A DNA stretch of 64,000 nucleotides from Roseinatronobacter sp052379845 (GTDB lineage Bacteria > Pseudomonadota > Alphaproteobacteria > Rhodobacterales > Rhodobacteraceae): NCBI GenBank assembly GCA_052379845.1, contig JBQTCF010000025.1. One strand, written 5' to 3'. The translations under genes were made by a program, and so were the position numbers. Positions 7,185-15,876 of this stretch are shown here, in pieces (the first letter of the stretch is position 1; the number at the start of each line of letters is the position of its first letter). Below the pieces are notes generated by a model, which was given only the letters and a program-made list of their open reading frames with translations, made no database searches and was not told the DNA's origin.

Positions 7185-8030
7185 TCAGTCGTGACTGTGG
7201 CGGCGCGAATACCGGTTGTGGGACGGGCTATACCAGCCGTCCAGCGCGCCGGCGGGGGGGGCATGCACACTGACCTCCAGCGGGTGGCATTGGGGGGTGT
7301 CAGAACTGTGTTCGCACCCGCAATCCCCACCGGGACAGGCGGACAGGGCGCAAAGCAGGTCAATCTCGGCAAAGAATTCGATATAGTCGCCCTTGCGCGC
7401 AGGGCTTGCCTTCATGAAATACTGGCCCGTGTCCTGCGTAAAGCCTGTGCACATGAACACATTCAGCACATCATGCACCAGCGCCTCGGCCTCTGACAGG
7501 GGTTTGTCCAGATGCTCGGCCAACGCGCGGGTCAGGTTGGAATGGCAGGTCTGGTGGTAATCCTGCCCGGTCAGCAGGTGGTGGGTGTAGGGGTCGCAGC
7601 GCGTGCCAATCACATCATGCACGCGGCCCCCGTGTTCATCAACGCCGTACCAGTCCAGCGTGTCACTCAGCACTGTTGCCATGGGGCGCAGATAGGGCAG
7701 GCAGGACCACAGCCTGTCACCCACATTGATATGGCTGCCATGCAGGGCGCGGGTCTTGCCGGAATAGAAATGTTCTTCAAGGTTGCGCGCTTCAAACAGG
7801 TTCAGATCGCCCACTTGCGCGCCCTCAAGGCAGGAAATGCGAAAGAAGCTGCCCGCAGTCACATAAAAACAGCGCGCCTCGCGCGGGGGAATAGTGATGC
7901 GGTTTGTCTCGGTGGCCTTTGCGCGTGCCGCCCGATAGGTGTCCAGCGGGGGCTTGCGCAATGTGTCATTGGGATAACAGATTACCGGCGCGAGTTTGCG
8001 GCGGGCATCAGCATCTTTAGGGGCTTTCAT
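7185..8030 (-). CDS. DUF1989 family protein (urea carboxylase-associated type)
   Basis: A 281-residue protein of the DUF1989 family. Typical stretches are TIPPREARCFYVTAGSFFRI near the N-terminus, GDLNLF, then LWSCLPYLRPMATVLSDTL, the block HDVIGTRCDPYTH, and VFMCTGFTQDTGQYF. The C-terminus is cysteine-rich (CPGGDCGCEHSS), as in metal-binding relatives. Members are often encoded beside urea carboxylase or amino-acid transport genes, but no such partner is seen here. The ATG at 8030 has AGGAG seven bases upstream and overlaps by one base the TGA of the preceding small gene, so the two are coupled. Biochemical role is unknown. Confidence 0.85.
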   Translation of the reverse strand: MKAPKDADARRKLAPVICYPNDTLRKPPLDTYRAARAKATETNRITIPPREARCFYVTAGSFFRISCLEGAQVGDLNLFEARNLEEHFYSGKTRALHGSHINVGDRLWSCLPYLRPMATVLSDTLDWYGVDEHGGRVHDVIGTRCDPYTHHLLTGQDYHQTCHSNLTRALAEHLDKPLSEAEALVHDVLNVFMCTGFTQDTGQYFMKASPARKGDYIEFFAEIDLLCALSACPGGDCGCEHSSDTPQCHPLEVSVHAPPAGALDGWYSPSHNRYSRRHSHD

Positions 8031-8230
8031 CACTGTTCTCCTGCCAGACATTCCTTGGGTTCACGTCCCTTCGGCAAGGCGGTTTGCGCACCGCAGGCCA
8101 CACAGATGAACATCACCCGCCCATCGGCCAGTTGCCGCGTATCCCTGCGCCAGCGGCAGCCGCGCGTTTCCCATGGCCGAAGCAAAAGAATAACGGCAAG
8201 CGCCACAAGCAATGCAAGGATTACAAACAT
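8030..8230 (-). CDS. small membrane protein with one CxxC pair
   Basis: A 66-residue product if translation starts at the ATG at 8230. It has one hydrophobic span (FVILALLVALAVILLL, residues 2-17), a basic stretch after it (RPWETRGCRWRRDTR), and a C-terminal CVACG motif that could bind zinc or be redox active. The open frame continues upstream for 49 codons without membrane-protein character, so the internal start is preferred, although no clear ribosome-binding site precedes it. The stop overlaps the DUF1989 start, suggesting co-expression. I do not recognise a named family. Confidence 0.6.
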   Translation of the reverse strand: MFVILALLVALAVILLLRPWETRGCRWRRDTRQLADGRVMFICVACGAQTALPKGREPKECLAGEQ

Positions 8231-8486
8231 GGTCCATGTTGTGCCGCAGAAGCGCGCAACCTTCAAGCTGTCATTGCGCCCATGCGGCAATTGCACCGCC
8301 CTGCGCCGCGCATCAGCGAGCGATCCGGGCGCAGTTTTATCAATAAAGCCAAACAGAACCTGATGGAAAACCCGCAAGATCGCTGTCTATTTTAGCCTTG
8401 CCTGACAGGGCCCAGCCATTAAGGTGCCTGCGCAGAGATGACACGCCGCAGGGCGGTGCGGATAAAAGTAAGGGATACCAGACCAT

Positions 8487-10637
8487 ATGGCACAAAGCGT
8501 TGCGCGAAGCGGGCTGCAGGTTGACGCGGAACTCGCGGCTTTTGTAGAAGACATGGCCCTGCCGGGAAGCGGCATTGACCCTGAAACCTTCTGGCAGGGG
8601 TTCGCGGATCTGGTGCATGACCTGACGCCGCGCAACCGCGAATTGCTGGACAAACGCGCCGCTTTGCAGGCGCAGATTGATGACTGGCATGTGCAGAAAC
8701 GTGGTCAGGTGCATGATCTTGCAAGCTATAAGGAATTCTTGAAACAAATCGGGTATTTACTGCCAGAAGTTGCGCCGTTTCAGGTGACCACTGAAAATGT
8801 CGACCCTGAAATCGCCACGACTGCCGGTGCACAGCTTGTGGTCCCCGTGACCAATGCGCGCTACGCGCTGAATGCCGCCAATGCGCGCTGGGGCAGCCTG
8901 TATGACGCGCTGTATGGCACCGATGCCATGGGGAAAACGCCCCCCGCTGGCGGGTATGAGCAAGGGCATGGCGCGCGCGTCATTGCGCGTGCGCGGGTGT
9001 TTCTGGATGCCGCGTTTCCCCTGGCGGGCCACAGCCATGCCGATGCACGGCTGTATCATGTCAAGCAAGGCGCCTTGCTGGTGGATGGCAAGCCGCTGGA
9101 AAGCCCCGAAAAATTCGCGGGCTACCTTGGCGATCCGCGCGCGCCAGACGCAGTGTATCTGGTCAATAACGGGTTGCATGTGGAATTGCTGTTCAACCGC
9201 GCGCACCCCATTGGCGGGCGCGATCAGGCGTGTCTGGCCGATATTCGCATTGAATCCGCGTTGACCGCGATCATGGATTGCGAAGATTCCGTGGCCTGTG
9301 TGGACGCCGCCGACAAGGTGGCGGCCTATGGCAATTGGCTGGGCCTGATGAAAGGCGACCTTAGCGCCGATCTGGAAAAAGGCGGGCGCACCCTCACCCG
9401 CCGCCTGAACCCCGACCTGACCATCAGCGCCCCTGATGGCAGCACCAAACACCTGAAGGGGCGCGCTGTCTTGTGGGTGCGCAATGTGGGCCACCTGATG
9501 ACCAACCCCGCCATTGTGGACAAGCACGGCGATGAGGTGTTCGAGGGGCTGATGGATGCCATGATCACCACGCTTTGCGCGCTGCATGACCTGCGCAAAA
9601 CCGATGGTCCGCGCAATTCTGCCACCGGGTCGGTCTATATCGTCAAACCCAAAATGCACGGCCCCGAAGAAGTGGGTTTCGCAGATGAAATTTTTGCGCG
9701 CGTCGAAAAGGTGCTGGGGCTTGCGCCCAACACCATCAAGATGGGTGTTATGGATGAAGAACGCCGCACATCCGTAAATTTGCAGCAATGCATCCATGCC
9801 GCGCGCCACCGTATCGCATTTATCAACACGGGGTTTCTGGACCGCACCGGCGATGAAATTCACACCAGCATGGAAGCGGGACCGTTTTCGCGCAAGGATT
9901 TCATCAAGCGCAAGGGCTGGATCAAGGCTTATGAGGACCGCAATGTGGATATTGGCCTTGAATGCGGGCTGATGGGGCGCGCGCAAATCGGCAAGGGCAT
10001 GTGGGCCATGCCCGACCAGATGGCCGCCATGCTGGAGGCCAAGATCGAACACCCCAAATCCGGGGCGAATACTGCATGGGTGCCGTCGCCCACCGCCGCC
10101 ACCTTGCACGCGCTGCATTATCATCAGGTCAATGTGCGCGCGGTTCAGGAAAAACTGGCCAAGGGCGGACGGCGCGCGCATGTCGAGGCGCTTTTGGACA
10201 TACCGCTGGCCAGTTTCCGCAAATGGACGCGCGATCAGATCATCCGAGAGGTTGAAAACAACGCGCAAGGTATTCTGGGCTATGTCGTGCGTTGGATCGA
10301 TCAGGGGGTCGGCTGTTCAAAAGTGCCCGATATCAACGATGTGGGCCTGATGGAGGATCGCGCCACCTGTCGTATTTCCAGCCAGCATGTGGCCAACTGG
10401 CTGCATCATGGCGTGGTGTCCGATAACGATGTGATGGACGCCATGAAGCGCATGGCCGAAGTGGTGGACCGCCAGAACGCCGCTGACCCTGCCTACCGGC
10501 CCATGGCCCCCGCATTTGACGGTATCGCCTTCATGGCGGCGTGCGATCTGGTGTTCAAAGGGCGCGCGCAACCGTCCGGCTATACGGAACCGGTGCTGCA
10601 TGCGCGCAGGCTGGAACTGAAGGCGTCATTGGCGTGA
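8487..10637 (+). CDS. glcB: malate synthase G
   Basis: A 716-residue monomeric malate synthase, close to the usual 720. Recognisable blocks are IMDCEDSVACVDAADKV (metal and glyoxylate site), VLWVRNVGHLMTNPA, KMGVMDEERRTSVNL, and PSPTAATLHALHYHQVNV toward the C-terminus, followed by CRISSQHVANWLHH. It condenses glyoxylate with acetyl-CoA to malate in the cytosol. In bacteria that use the ethylmalonyl-CoA pathway, as the ccr gene at 17.8 kb implies here, this step consumes the glyoxylate released by that pathway. It is a single-gene unit followed by a strong terminator at 10646. Confidence 0.96.
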   Translation: MAQSVARSGLQVDAELAAFVEDMALPGSGIDPETFWQGFADLVHDLTPRNRELLDKRAALQAQIDDWHVQKRGQVHDLASYKEFLKQIGYLLPEVAPFQVTTENVDPEIATTAGAQLVVPVTNARYALNAANARWGSLYDALYGTDAMGKTPPAGGYEQGHGARVIARARVFLDAAFPLAGHSHADARLYHVKQGALLVDGKPLESPEKFAGYLGDPRAPDAVYLVNNGLHVELLFNRAHPIGGRDQACLADIRIESALTAIMDCEDSVACVDAADKVAAYGNWLGLMKGDLSADLEKGGRTLTRRLNPDLTISAPDGSTKHLKGRAVLWVRNVGHLMTNPAIVDKHGDEVFEGLMDAMITTLCALHDLRKTDGPRNSATGSVYIVKPKMHGPEEVGFADEIFARVEKVLGLAPNTIKMGVMDEERRTSVNLQQCIHAARHRIAFINTGFLDRTGDEIHTSMEAGPFSRKDFIKRKGWIKAYEDRNVDIGLECGLMGRAQIGKGMWAMPDQMAAMLEAKIEHPKSGANTAWVPSPTAATLHALHYHQVNVRAVQEKLAKGGRRAHVEALLDIPLASFRKWTRDQIIREVENNAQGILGYVVRWIDQGVGCSKVPDINDVGLMEDRATCRISSQHVANWLHHGVVSDNDVMDAMKRMAEVVDRQNAADPAYRPMAPAFDGIAFMAACDLVFKGRAQPSGYTEPVLHARRLELKASLA

Positions 10638-10645
10638 ATGCCCCA

Positions 10646-10683
10646 TCAGGGCCGCAGCGGGAACCTGTGGCCCTGATTTTTAT
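10646..10683 (+). terminator. rho-independent terminator of glcB
   Basis: ATCAGGGCC (10646-10654) and GGCCCTGAT (10670-10678) form a nine-bp perfect stem, directly followed by a T-rich run. It sits nine bases after the malate synthase stop. Confidence 0.85.
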
Positions 10684-10759
10684 TCAGTATCAGCATGTTG
10701 CAAGACTACCTTAACGTAAGAAATTAAGCACGACGCGCAACGCTTTGTTTTAGTTGAAA

Positions 10760-11845
10760 TTACACCGTTTGAAGCGCCGCAAGGAAGCTATCCACCTGTT
10801 CTTTCGTCGTGGACCATGACGCAACCAGCCGCCCTGCGACCGGCGCATCGGGCGGGCCGTCCAGAACCGCGCTGTCCGGCCAAAGATAATAGTGCGCGCC
10901 CGCCGCCTGCAACCGCGTATGAATGGCACGCGGCAGGTTCACAAACAGCATATTGCCGCCTCGGTCGAACAGTAGCTGTGCGTCAGGGTGACGCGCCAGC
11001 CCGTCTTCCAGCCTTGCCGCCATGGCGTTTGCATCTGCGGCAAGTTTCAGCCAAAGGTCATCTTGCAACCATGCCAGCATCTGCGCGGCCAGATAGCGGT
11101 TCTTGGACAGCAGATGACCGCCACGCTTGCGACGCAGCTGGAATTCCCATGCTTGCGCGGGGTCGAACATCACCACCGCCTCGACGCCCAACAACCCGTT
11201 TTTGGTGCCACCCAGCGACAGGACATCAACACCGGCCTGCCAGCTGTATTCGGCCGGGCTGCCCCCCTCGGCCACCAGAGCATTGGCAAAACGCGCGCCA
11301 TCCAGATGCACCGGCAGGGCATGGAGCCGCGCAATATCACACAATGTGCGCAATTCGGCCATAGTGTAGCGGGTGCCGCATTCTGTCAGGTTGGTCAGGC
11401 TTAGCATGGCGGGCTGCACCTGATGCACCCCCCCTTTGCCCGCGCCGCCAAGGGCGTGTTCCAGTGTATGCGCCGTAAGTTTCGCATGCGCCCCGTGCAA
11501 TGGCACCAGCTTCGCACCATTGGTGAAAAACTCAGGCGCGCCGCATTCATCAACATTGATATGGGCCAGCTCGTGGCAATAGACCGCGCCCCATGGCGGG
11601 GTGTGGCTGGCAATGGCCAGCGCATTGGCGGCGGACCCGGTGGTGACCAGAAACACCTCGGCCTTGGGGGCGTCAAAAACAGCGCGGATGCGGTCGCGCA
11701 GCGCAAGGGTAAGGGGGTCATTGCCATAGCCCGGCGCAAACCCGTCATTTGCGCGCGCCAACCCGTCAAGAACCTGCCGGGGCACACCCGATGTATTGTC
11801 AGAAGCAAAGAACATGCCCTGAAACTGTCGTGCCATCACGGCCAT
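10760..11845 (-). CDS. L-threonine aldolase, low-specificity type
   Basis: A 361-residue PLP enzyme of the beta-eliminating lyase/aldolase fold. MFFASDNTSG is the usual N-terminal block, HLDGAR (180-185) holds the cofactor-binding aspartate, and SLGGTKNGLL (210-219) carries the PLP lysine at 215. It cleaves threonine or allo-threonine to glycine and acetaldehyde, and often other beta-hydroxy amino acids. ATG codons at 11845 and 11836 are both possible starts; neither has a strong ribosome-binding site. It is convergent with glcB. The exact stereospecificity cannot be read from sequence. Confidence 0.9.
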   Translation of the reverse strand: MAVMARQFQGMFFASDNTSGVPRQVLDGLARANDGFAPGYGNDPLTLALRDRIRAVFDAPKAEVFLVTTGSAANALAIASHTPPWGAVYCHELAHINVDECGAPEFFTNGAKLVPLHGAHAKLTAHTLEHALGGAGKGGVHQVQPAMLSLTNLTECGTRYTMAELRTLCDIARLHALPVHLDGARFANALVAEGGSPAEYSWQAGVDVLSLGGTKNGLLGVEAVVMFDPAQAWEFQLRRKRGGHLLSKNRYLAAQMLAWLQDDLWLKLAADANAMAARLEDGLARHPDAQLLFDRGGNMLFVNLPRAIHTRLQAAGAHYYLWPDSAVLDGPPDAPVAGRLVASWSTTKEQVDSFLAALQTV

Positions 11846-11911
11846 GTCAAGCGCGCCTTGACAGGGGACAGGGCAGGGCGCATATCCCTTGAAATACAGG
11901 AGTGATGCGCA

Positions 11912-12469
11912 ATGTTTATTCAGACTGAATCCACCCCAAACCCCGCTACGCTGAAATTTCTGCCCGGTCAGGACGTGCTGGGCATGGGAACAGCTGACTT
12001 TCCTTCAGTGGAAACCGCGGGCACGTCCCCCCTTGCCAGCCGCCTGTTTGGTGTCAGCGGTGTGACAGGGGTTTTTCTGGGGTCGGATTTTGTGACGGTC
12101 ACCAAAGCCGATGATGTCGATTGGCAGCATATCAAGCCCGAAATTCTGGGCGCGATCATGGAGCATTTCCAATCCGGCGCTGTGGTCATGGACGGGGATG
12201 CGGGCACAGGCCATGTGGCCCATGACGGGCCTGATGGTGAAATTGTGAACCAGATCAAGGAATTGCTGGACACCCGCGTGCGCCCCGCTGTCGCGCAGGA
12301 CGGCGGCGATATTACCTTTCACGGGTTTGAACGCGGTGTCGTCTATCTGCACATGAAGGGGGCCTGCGCGGGCTGCCCGTCATCAACCCTGACGCTGAAA
12401 ATGGGGATTGAGAACCTGTTGCGTCATTACATCCCCGAAGTCACCGAGGTGCGCCCGGTTGCTGTCTGA
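11912..12469 (+). CDS. Nfu-type iron-sulfur cluster carrier
   Basis: A 185-residue protein with the two-domain Nfu architecture: an N-terminal Nfu_N domain (MFIQTESTPNPATLKF at 1-16) and a C-terminal NifU-like domain (about 110-182) with the cluster-binding CAGC at 152-155 in MKGACAGCPSSTL. A pair of Nfu subunits holds a [4Fe-4S] cluster and passes it to client enzymes; the radical SAM protein RimO nearby is a typical client class. It overlaps tsaB by 11 bases, forming an nfu-tsaB-rimI operon. Confidence 0.94.
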   Translation: MFIQTESTPNPATLKFLPGQDVLGMGTADFPSVETAGTSPLASRLFGVSGVTGVFLGSDFVTVTKADDVDWQHIKPEILGAIMEHFQSGAVVMDGDAGTGHVAHDGPDGEIVNQIKELLDTRVRPAVAQDGGDITFHGFERGVVYLHMKGACAGCPSSTLTLKMGIENLLRHYIPEVTEVRPVAV

Positions 12470-13106
12470 CGCGCTGGTTCTGGGGTTTGACACATCGGCC
12501 GCGCATTGCGCGGCCGCTTTGGTGCAGGGTGAGCGCTGCCTTGCGGCCTGCCATGATGATATGGCGCGCGGTCAGGCGGAACATTTGCTGCCCTTGCTGG
12601 ACCGTGTTCTGGCCAAGGGCGGTGTGGGTTGGGCTGATCTGGACGCTTTGGCCGTGGGCGTGGGGCCGGGAAATTTTACCGGCATTCGCATTGCCGTGGC
12701 CACGGCGCGGGGGCTTTCGCTGGGACTGGATATTCCGGCAATCGGCGTTTCCGTGTTTGAGGCGCGCGCCGAAGGCTTGCCCCGCCCGCTTTGCGTCATT
12801 GAGGATGCGCGCCGCGACGAAGTGTATGTCCAGCATTTCGGGCATGACGCCGATAGCCCGCAGCTGTTGCCCGTATCACTTGCTGCCACGATGATGGACG
12901 ACACGGCCGTGACAGGCAGCGGCGCATCCCTGATGGCGGGGCTGAGCGGCGCGCGCGTTCTGGACCCGTGTTTTGGTCTGGCCGAAGCGATTGCGCGTGT
13001 CGCCATGAAACGGCTGGGACACCCTCATCCCCGACCAGCACCCCTGTATATCAGGCCCGCTGACGCCGCCCCCTCGTCACAGCCCCCCGTCGCCATTTTG
13101 CCATGA
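12459..13106 (+). CDS. tsaB: tRNA t6A biosynthesis protein TsaB
   Basis: A 215-residue ASKHA-fold protein. DALVLGFDTSAAHCAAAL at the N-terminus and AVGVGPGNFTGIRIAVATA (about 65-83) are diagnostic of TsaB/YeaZ, which scaffolds TsaD in making N6-threonylcarbamoyl-adenosine at position 37 of ANN-reading tRNAs. The start is probably TTG at 12459, with GAGGTG eight bases before it, inside the end of nfu; no ATG is suitable. Its last codons overlap rimI as ATGA. The tsaB-rimI pairing is a conserved bacterial arrangement. Confidence 0.93.
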   Translation: MLSDALVLGFDTSAAHCAAALVQGERCLAACHDDMARGQAEHLLPLLDRVLAKGGVGWADLDALAVGVGPGNFTGIRIAVATARGLSLGLDIPAIGVSVFEARAEGLPRPLCVIEDARRDEVYVQHFGHDADSPQLLPVSLAATMMDDTAVTGSGASLMAGLSGARVLDPCFGLAEAIARVAMKRLGHPHPRPAPLYIRPADAAPSSQPPVAILP

Positions 13107-13564
13107 CCGCCCCTGACCTGACACCTGATGCGCAGGCCTTGGCGGATGTTCACGCGCAGGCCTTCAGCTTGCCCGCGCCTTGGTCAACGCAGGATTTCGC
13201 GGGTTTCTTGCAGGACCGAACCTGTTTTCTGGAATGGACAGGCACGCCAGATGGCAAAATTGCGGGGTTTGCGCTGTTCCGGCTGGTCGCGGATGAAGCG
13301 GAAGTGCTGACGCTGGCTGTCTTGCCGAAAATGCAGCGAAGGGGCATTGCAAGCGCGCTTTTGCGCAAGGGGATGCGCCAACTGCAAGCGCGGCGCGCGC
13401 AAACTTGTTTTCTGGAAGTCGCCAGCACCAACCATGCAGCGCGCAGTTTATATGACCGCGCCGGTTTTGTGCAGACTGGATTGCGCAAAGGATATTATAC
13501 CCCGGCCACAGGCGGCAACGCGCTGGATGCGCTTGTCTTGCGCATCGATCTGGGCGGCGCCTGA
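13103..13564 (+). CDS. rimI: GNAT N-acetyltransferase, RimI type
   Basis: A 153-residue GNAT protein. EVLTLAVLPKMQRRGIASALL (about 67-87) contains the acetyl-CoA pyrophosphate loop RRGIA, and ARSLYDRAGFVQTGLRKGYY matches the RimI C-terminal block. RimI acetylates the N-terminus of ribosomal protein S18 in E. coli; substrate range here is inferred. The ATGA overlap with tsaB supports co-translation. Confidence 0.9.
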   Translation: MTAPDLTPDAQALADVHAQAFSLPAPWSTQDFAGFLQDRTCFLEWTGTPDGKIAGFALFRLVADEAEVLTLAVLPKMQRRGIASALLRKGMRQLQARRAQTCFLEVASTNHAARSLYDRAGFVQTGLRKGYYTPATGGNALDALVLRIDLGGA

Positions 13565-13732
13565 ACGGGGCATCCCTGCACATGTGGCCCGAAAGATGCA
13601 GGCAGGGTGCCAATTTCACACAACACCACAAAACATTGCAGCCCCCCTTGCCCTGAAACGTCGTGATTGTCATGCTTGCACAACCGGCACGAAAACGCTG
13701 GATTTTCTGCCGCTTTCAGGATCAGGGGCCAA

Positions 13733-14653
13733 ATGCAGATTTATCTGCCCATCGCCGAAACATCCGTCAACGCCTTCACCTTGCTGGGGGTTGGGGGCGG
13801 GGTGGGCGTGCTTTCGGGAATGTTCGGTGTGGGCGGCGGGTTCTTGATTACGCCGTTATTGTTCTTCATCGGGGTTCCGCCTGCGGTGGCTGTGGCGACA
13901 GGGGTGAATCAGGTTGTCGCATCGTCCATTTCGGGGGTGCTGGCCCATCTGAAACGCAAGACAGTCGATCTGCGTATGGGCACTGTGCTGTTGATCGGCG
14001 GGTTGATCGGGTCCATCATCGGGATATGGTTTTTCAACCTGATGCAGAAATTGGGGCAGCTTGACCTGATTGTGCAGCTGTCCTACGTCCTGTTCCTTGG
14101 GATAATCGGCGCGCTGATGCTGCAAGAAAGCGTGCGCGCCTTGCGGCGGTCCAAAAACCCCCACGCACCGCGCCGGAAGCTACATACCCATAACTGGGTG
14201 CACAACCTGCCGTGGAAGATGAAATTCCGGGCATCGGGGTTGTATATCTCGATCTTTCCGCCGCTGCTGGTGGGGGTAGGCGTGGGCATTCTGGCCGCCA
14301 TCATGGGGGTGGGGGGCGGGTTCATTCTGGTGCCTGCCATGATTTACTTGCTGGGCATGCCCACCAAGGTGGTGATCGGCACATCCTTGTTTCAGGTCAC
14401 GTTCGTGGCGGCCTTCACCACGATGATGCACGCGCTGACGAATTATTCCGTCGATGTTATGCTGGCTGTTTTTCTTATTCTTGGCGGGGTGATCGGTGCG
14501 CAGATTGGAACGCGCATCGGGCTGCGGCTGAAGGCGGAACAATTGCGTATTCTTCTTGCGCTGCTGGTGTTGGCGGTCTGTGCGAAAATCGCGCTGGATT
14601 TGTTGCTGACCCCGTCAGAACTGTATTCCATATCCATTCCGGGGCGGTTCTGA
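13733..14653 (+). CDS. TauE/SafE family sulfite or organosulfonate exporter
   Basis: A 306-residue integral membrane protein with about eight hydrophobic spans and the internal repeat typical of TauE/SafE: GVLSGMFGVGGGFLITPLL near the N-terminus and ILAAIMGVGGGFILVPAMIYLLGMP in the second half. The family exports sulfite, sulfoacetate or related anions, or moves other small anions. The ATG at 13733 follows AGGGG closely; the open frame upstream is not membrane-like. Its stop overlaps the start of the next gene (TGATG), a pair often kept together in Rhodobacterales. Confidence 0.9.
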   Translation: MQIYLPIAETSVNAFTLLGVGGGVGVLSGMFGVGGGFLITPLLFFIGVPPAVAVATGVNQVVASSISGVLAHLKRKTVDLRMGTVLLIGGLIGSIIGIWFFNLMQKLGQLDLIVQLSYVLFLGIIGALMLQESVRALRRSKNPHAPRRKLHTHNWVHNLPWKMKFRASGLYISIFPPLLVGVGVGILAAIMGVGGGFILVPAMIYLLGMPTKVVIGTSLFQVTFVAAFTTMMHALTNYSVDVMLAVFLILGGVIGAQIGTRIGLRLKAEQLRILLALLVLAVCAKIALDLLLTPSELYSISIPGRF

Positions 14654-15417
14654 TGCGACGCGGGATAATCCTTTTCATGATGCTGAGTGTGCTGGCCCTG
14701 CTGCCCGCGCGAGGCGAGGAAGTCATCGTCGGCCTGAGCCAGAACAGGGTGTCGCTGACGGTGAATTATGAAGGGTCGGAAATCCTGATTTTTGGTGCTG
14801 TGCGGCGTGAAGCCCCGCTGCCCGATGACAGCGCGCTTGATATTGTTGTCACCATAGAAGGGCCGCCCATGCCTGCTGTGATCTGGCGCAAAGCGCGGCG
14901 TCTGGGAATATGGGTGAATGCCGAAAGCCAGGAAGTGCGCGCCGCCCCCAGTTTTTACGCTGTCGCCGGAACCGCGCCGCTGTCGGATATCCTGTCTGTC
15001 GAAGCGGACCTGACGCACCGTATTTCAACCCGCCTGGCCATATTCGAAGCCCGCGGCACGGACCCGCGCGATGCGGCCGCCTTTACCGAAGCCCTGATCC
15101 GCATCCGGCAAGGGGAACAGCTGTATCAGGAACTTGACAGCACTGTCGCGCTGCAGCGCGACACGCTGTTCAACACCCGCGTGACCCTGCCCAAGAACAT
15201 TGTCGAGGGAACCTATACCGCCCGCATATTCCTGCTGCGCAATGGCGACGTGCTGGACGAGGCCGAAACCTTCATAGATGTCCAGAAAGCGGTTCTGGAA
15301 CGTTGGTTGTATAACATGGCCTATGACCGCCCAGCCCTGTATGGCGTCATGGCACTGGGGCTGGCAGTGTTTTTCGGCTGGGGGGCGTCCGCGTTGTTCC
15401 GCTTCGTGCGCAGTTGA
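14653..15417 (+). CDS. Alph_Pro_TM (TIGR02186) family protein
   Basis: A 254-residue protein with a signal peptide (residues 1 to about 20, ending ALLPARG), an extracytoplasmic beta-rich domain beginning EEVIVGLSQNRVSLTVNYEG, and one C-terminal transmembrane helix (YGVMALGLAVFFGWGASALF) ending in a short basic tail. This matches the alphaproteobacterial family known as Alph_Pro_TM/TIGR02186. Its function is not established. The one-base overlap with the TauE/SafE exporter suggests a periplasmic partner of that transporter. Confidence 0.85.
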   Translation: MRRGIILFMMLSVLALLPARGEEVIVGLSQNRVSLTVNYEGSEILIFGAVRREAPLPDDSALDIVVTIEGPPMPAVIWRKARRLGIWVNAESQEVRAAPSFYAVAGTAPLSDILSVEADLTHRISTRLAIFEARGTDPRDAAAFTEALIRIRQGEQLYQELDSTVALQRDTLFNTRVTLPKNIVEGTYTARIFLLRNGDVLDEAETFIDVQKAVLERWLYNMAYDRPALYGVMALGLAVFFGWGASALFRFVRS

Positions 15418-15459
15418 ACACACGGGCGTTTGCGCAAGACGGTGCGTGACGTCACGCTG

Positions 15460-15696
15460 TCAGAATGCCTTGAAGGTCATTGTGGTCATGGTTCGGTTGA
15501 TGCCTGCAATGTCAAACAGGCGCTCATTGAGGAAATGGCCCACATCTTCGGTATCGGGGATGTATATTTTCGCAATCAAATCATACTCGCCGGATGTCGA
15601 GTAGAGTTCAGAGGCGATTTCACGATCATAAATCGCATCGGCCACTTCATAGGTTTTTCCGGGTTGGCAGCGAAACTGGACAAAAACGCAGCGCAT
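15460..15696 (-). CDS. stand-alone Lrp/AsnC ligand-binding (RAM) domain protein
   Basis: A protein of 78 residues (80 from an earlier ATG at 15702). It consists only of the alpha/beta sandwich that binds small ligands in Lrp/AsnC regulators: MRCVFVQFRCQPGKTYEVA, then SGEYDLIAKIYIP and INRTMTTMTF. There is no DNA-binding domain. AAGGA lies six bases before the ATG at 15696. Such single-domain proteins may sense amino acids or modulate full-length Lrp partners; the role here is unknown. Confidence 0.85.
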   Translation of the reverse strand: MRCVFVQFRCQPGKTYEVADAIYDREIASELYSTSGEYDLIAKIYIPDTEDVGHFLNERLFDIAGINRTMTTMTFKAF

Positions 15697-15766
15697 GGGC
15701 ATTCCTTCAGGTCGGGGTCAGGATCAGGGGCGTTGCCCCTCTGGGCGCAAGCGCCCATTCACCCCA

Positions 15767-15787
15767 GAGTATTTGGGGCAAGATGAA
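15767..15787 (-). repeat. dispersed intergenic motif, copy 1
   Basis: The minus strand reads TTCATCTTGCCCC then AAATACTC. Two further copies, with AA or TA in place of the central bases, occur at 27642 and 33061. Beside this copy lie nested GC-rich inverted repeats (GGGCGCAAGCGCCC and GGGGCGTTGCCCC, about 15728-15755). I recall the motif as common between genes in Rhodobacteraceae, but it has no assigned function known to me. Confidence 0.6.
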
Positions 15788-15876
15788 GTTGGAAGGGGGT
15801 ATTCGAGCGCCTGTGTTGGTATCTTAGTGCATGTTGCTTAAAAGCGGGTGCTGGCTTTAAGATTCTCGGACATGTT

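Noticed and set aside
8757..10268. 503-codon open frame on the minus strand opposite malate synthase
   Set aside because: Shadow of glcB; the composition mirrors the other strand and no ribosome-binding site or domain is seen.
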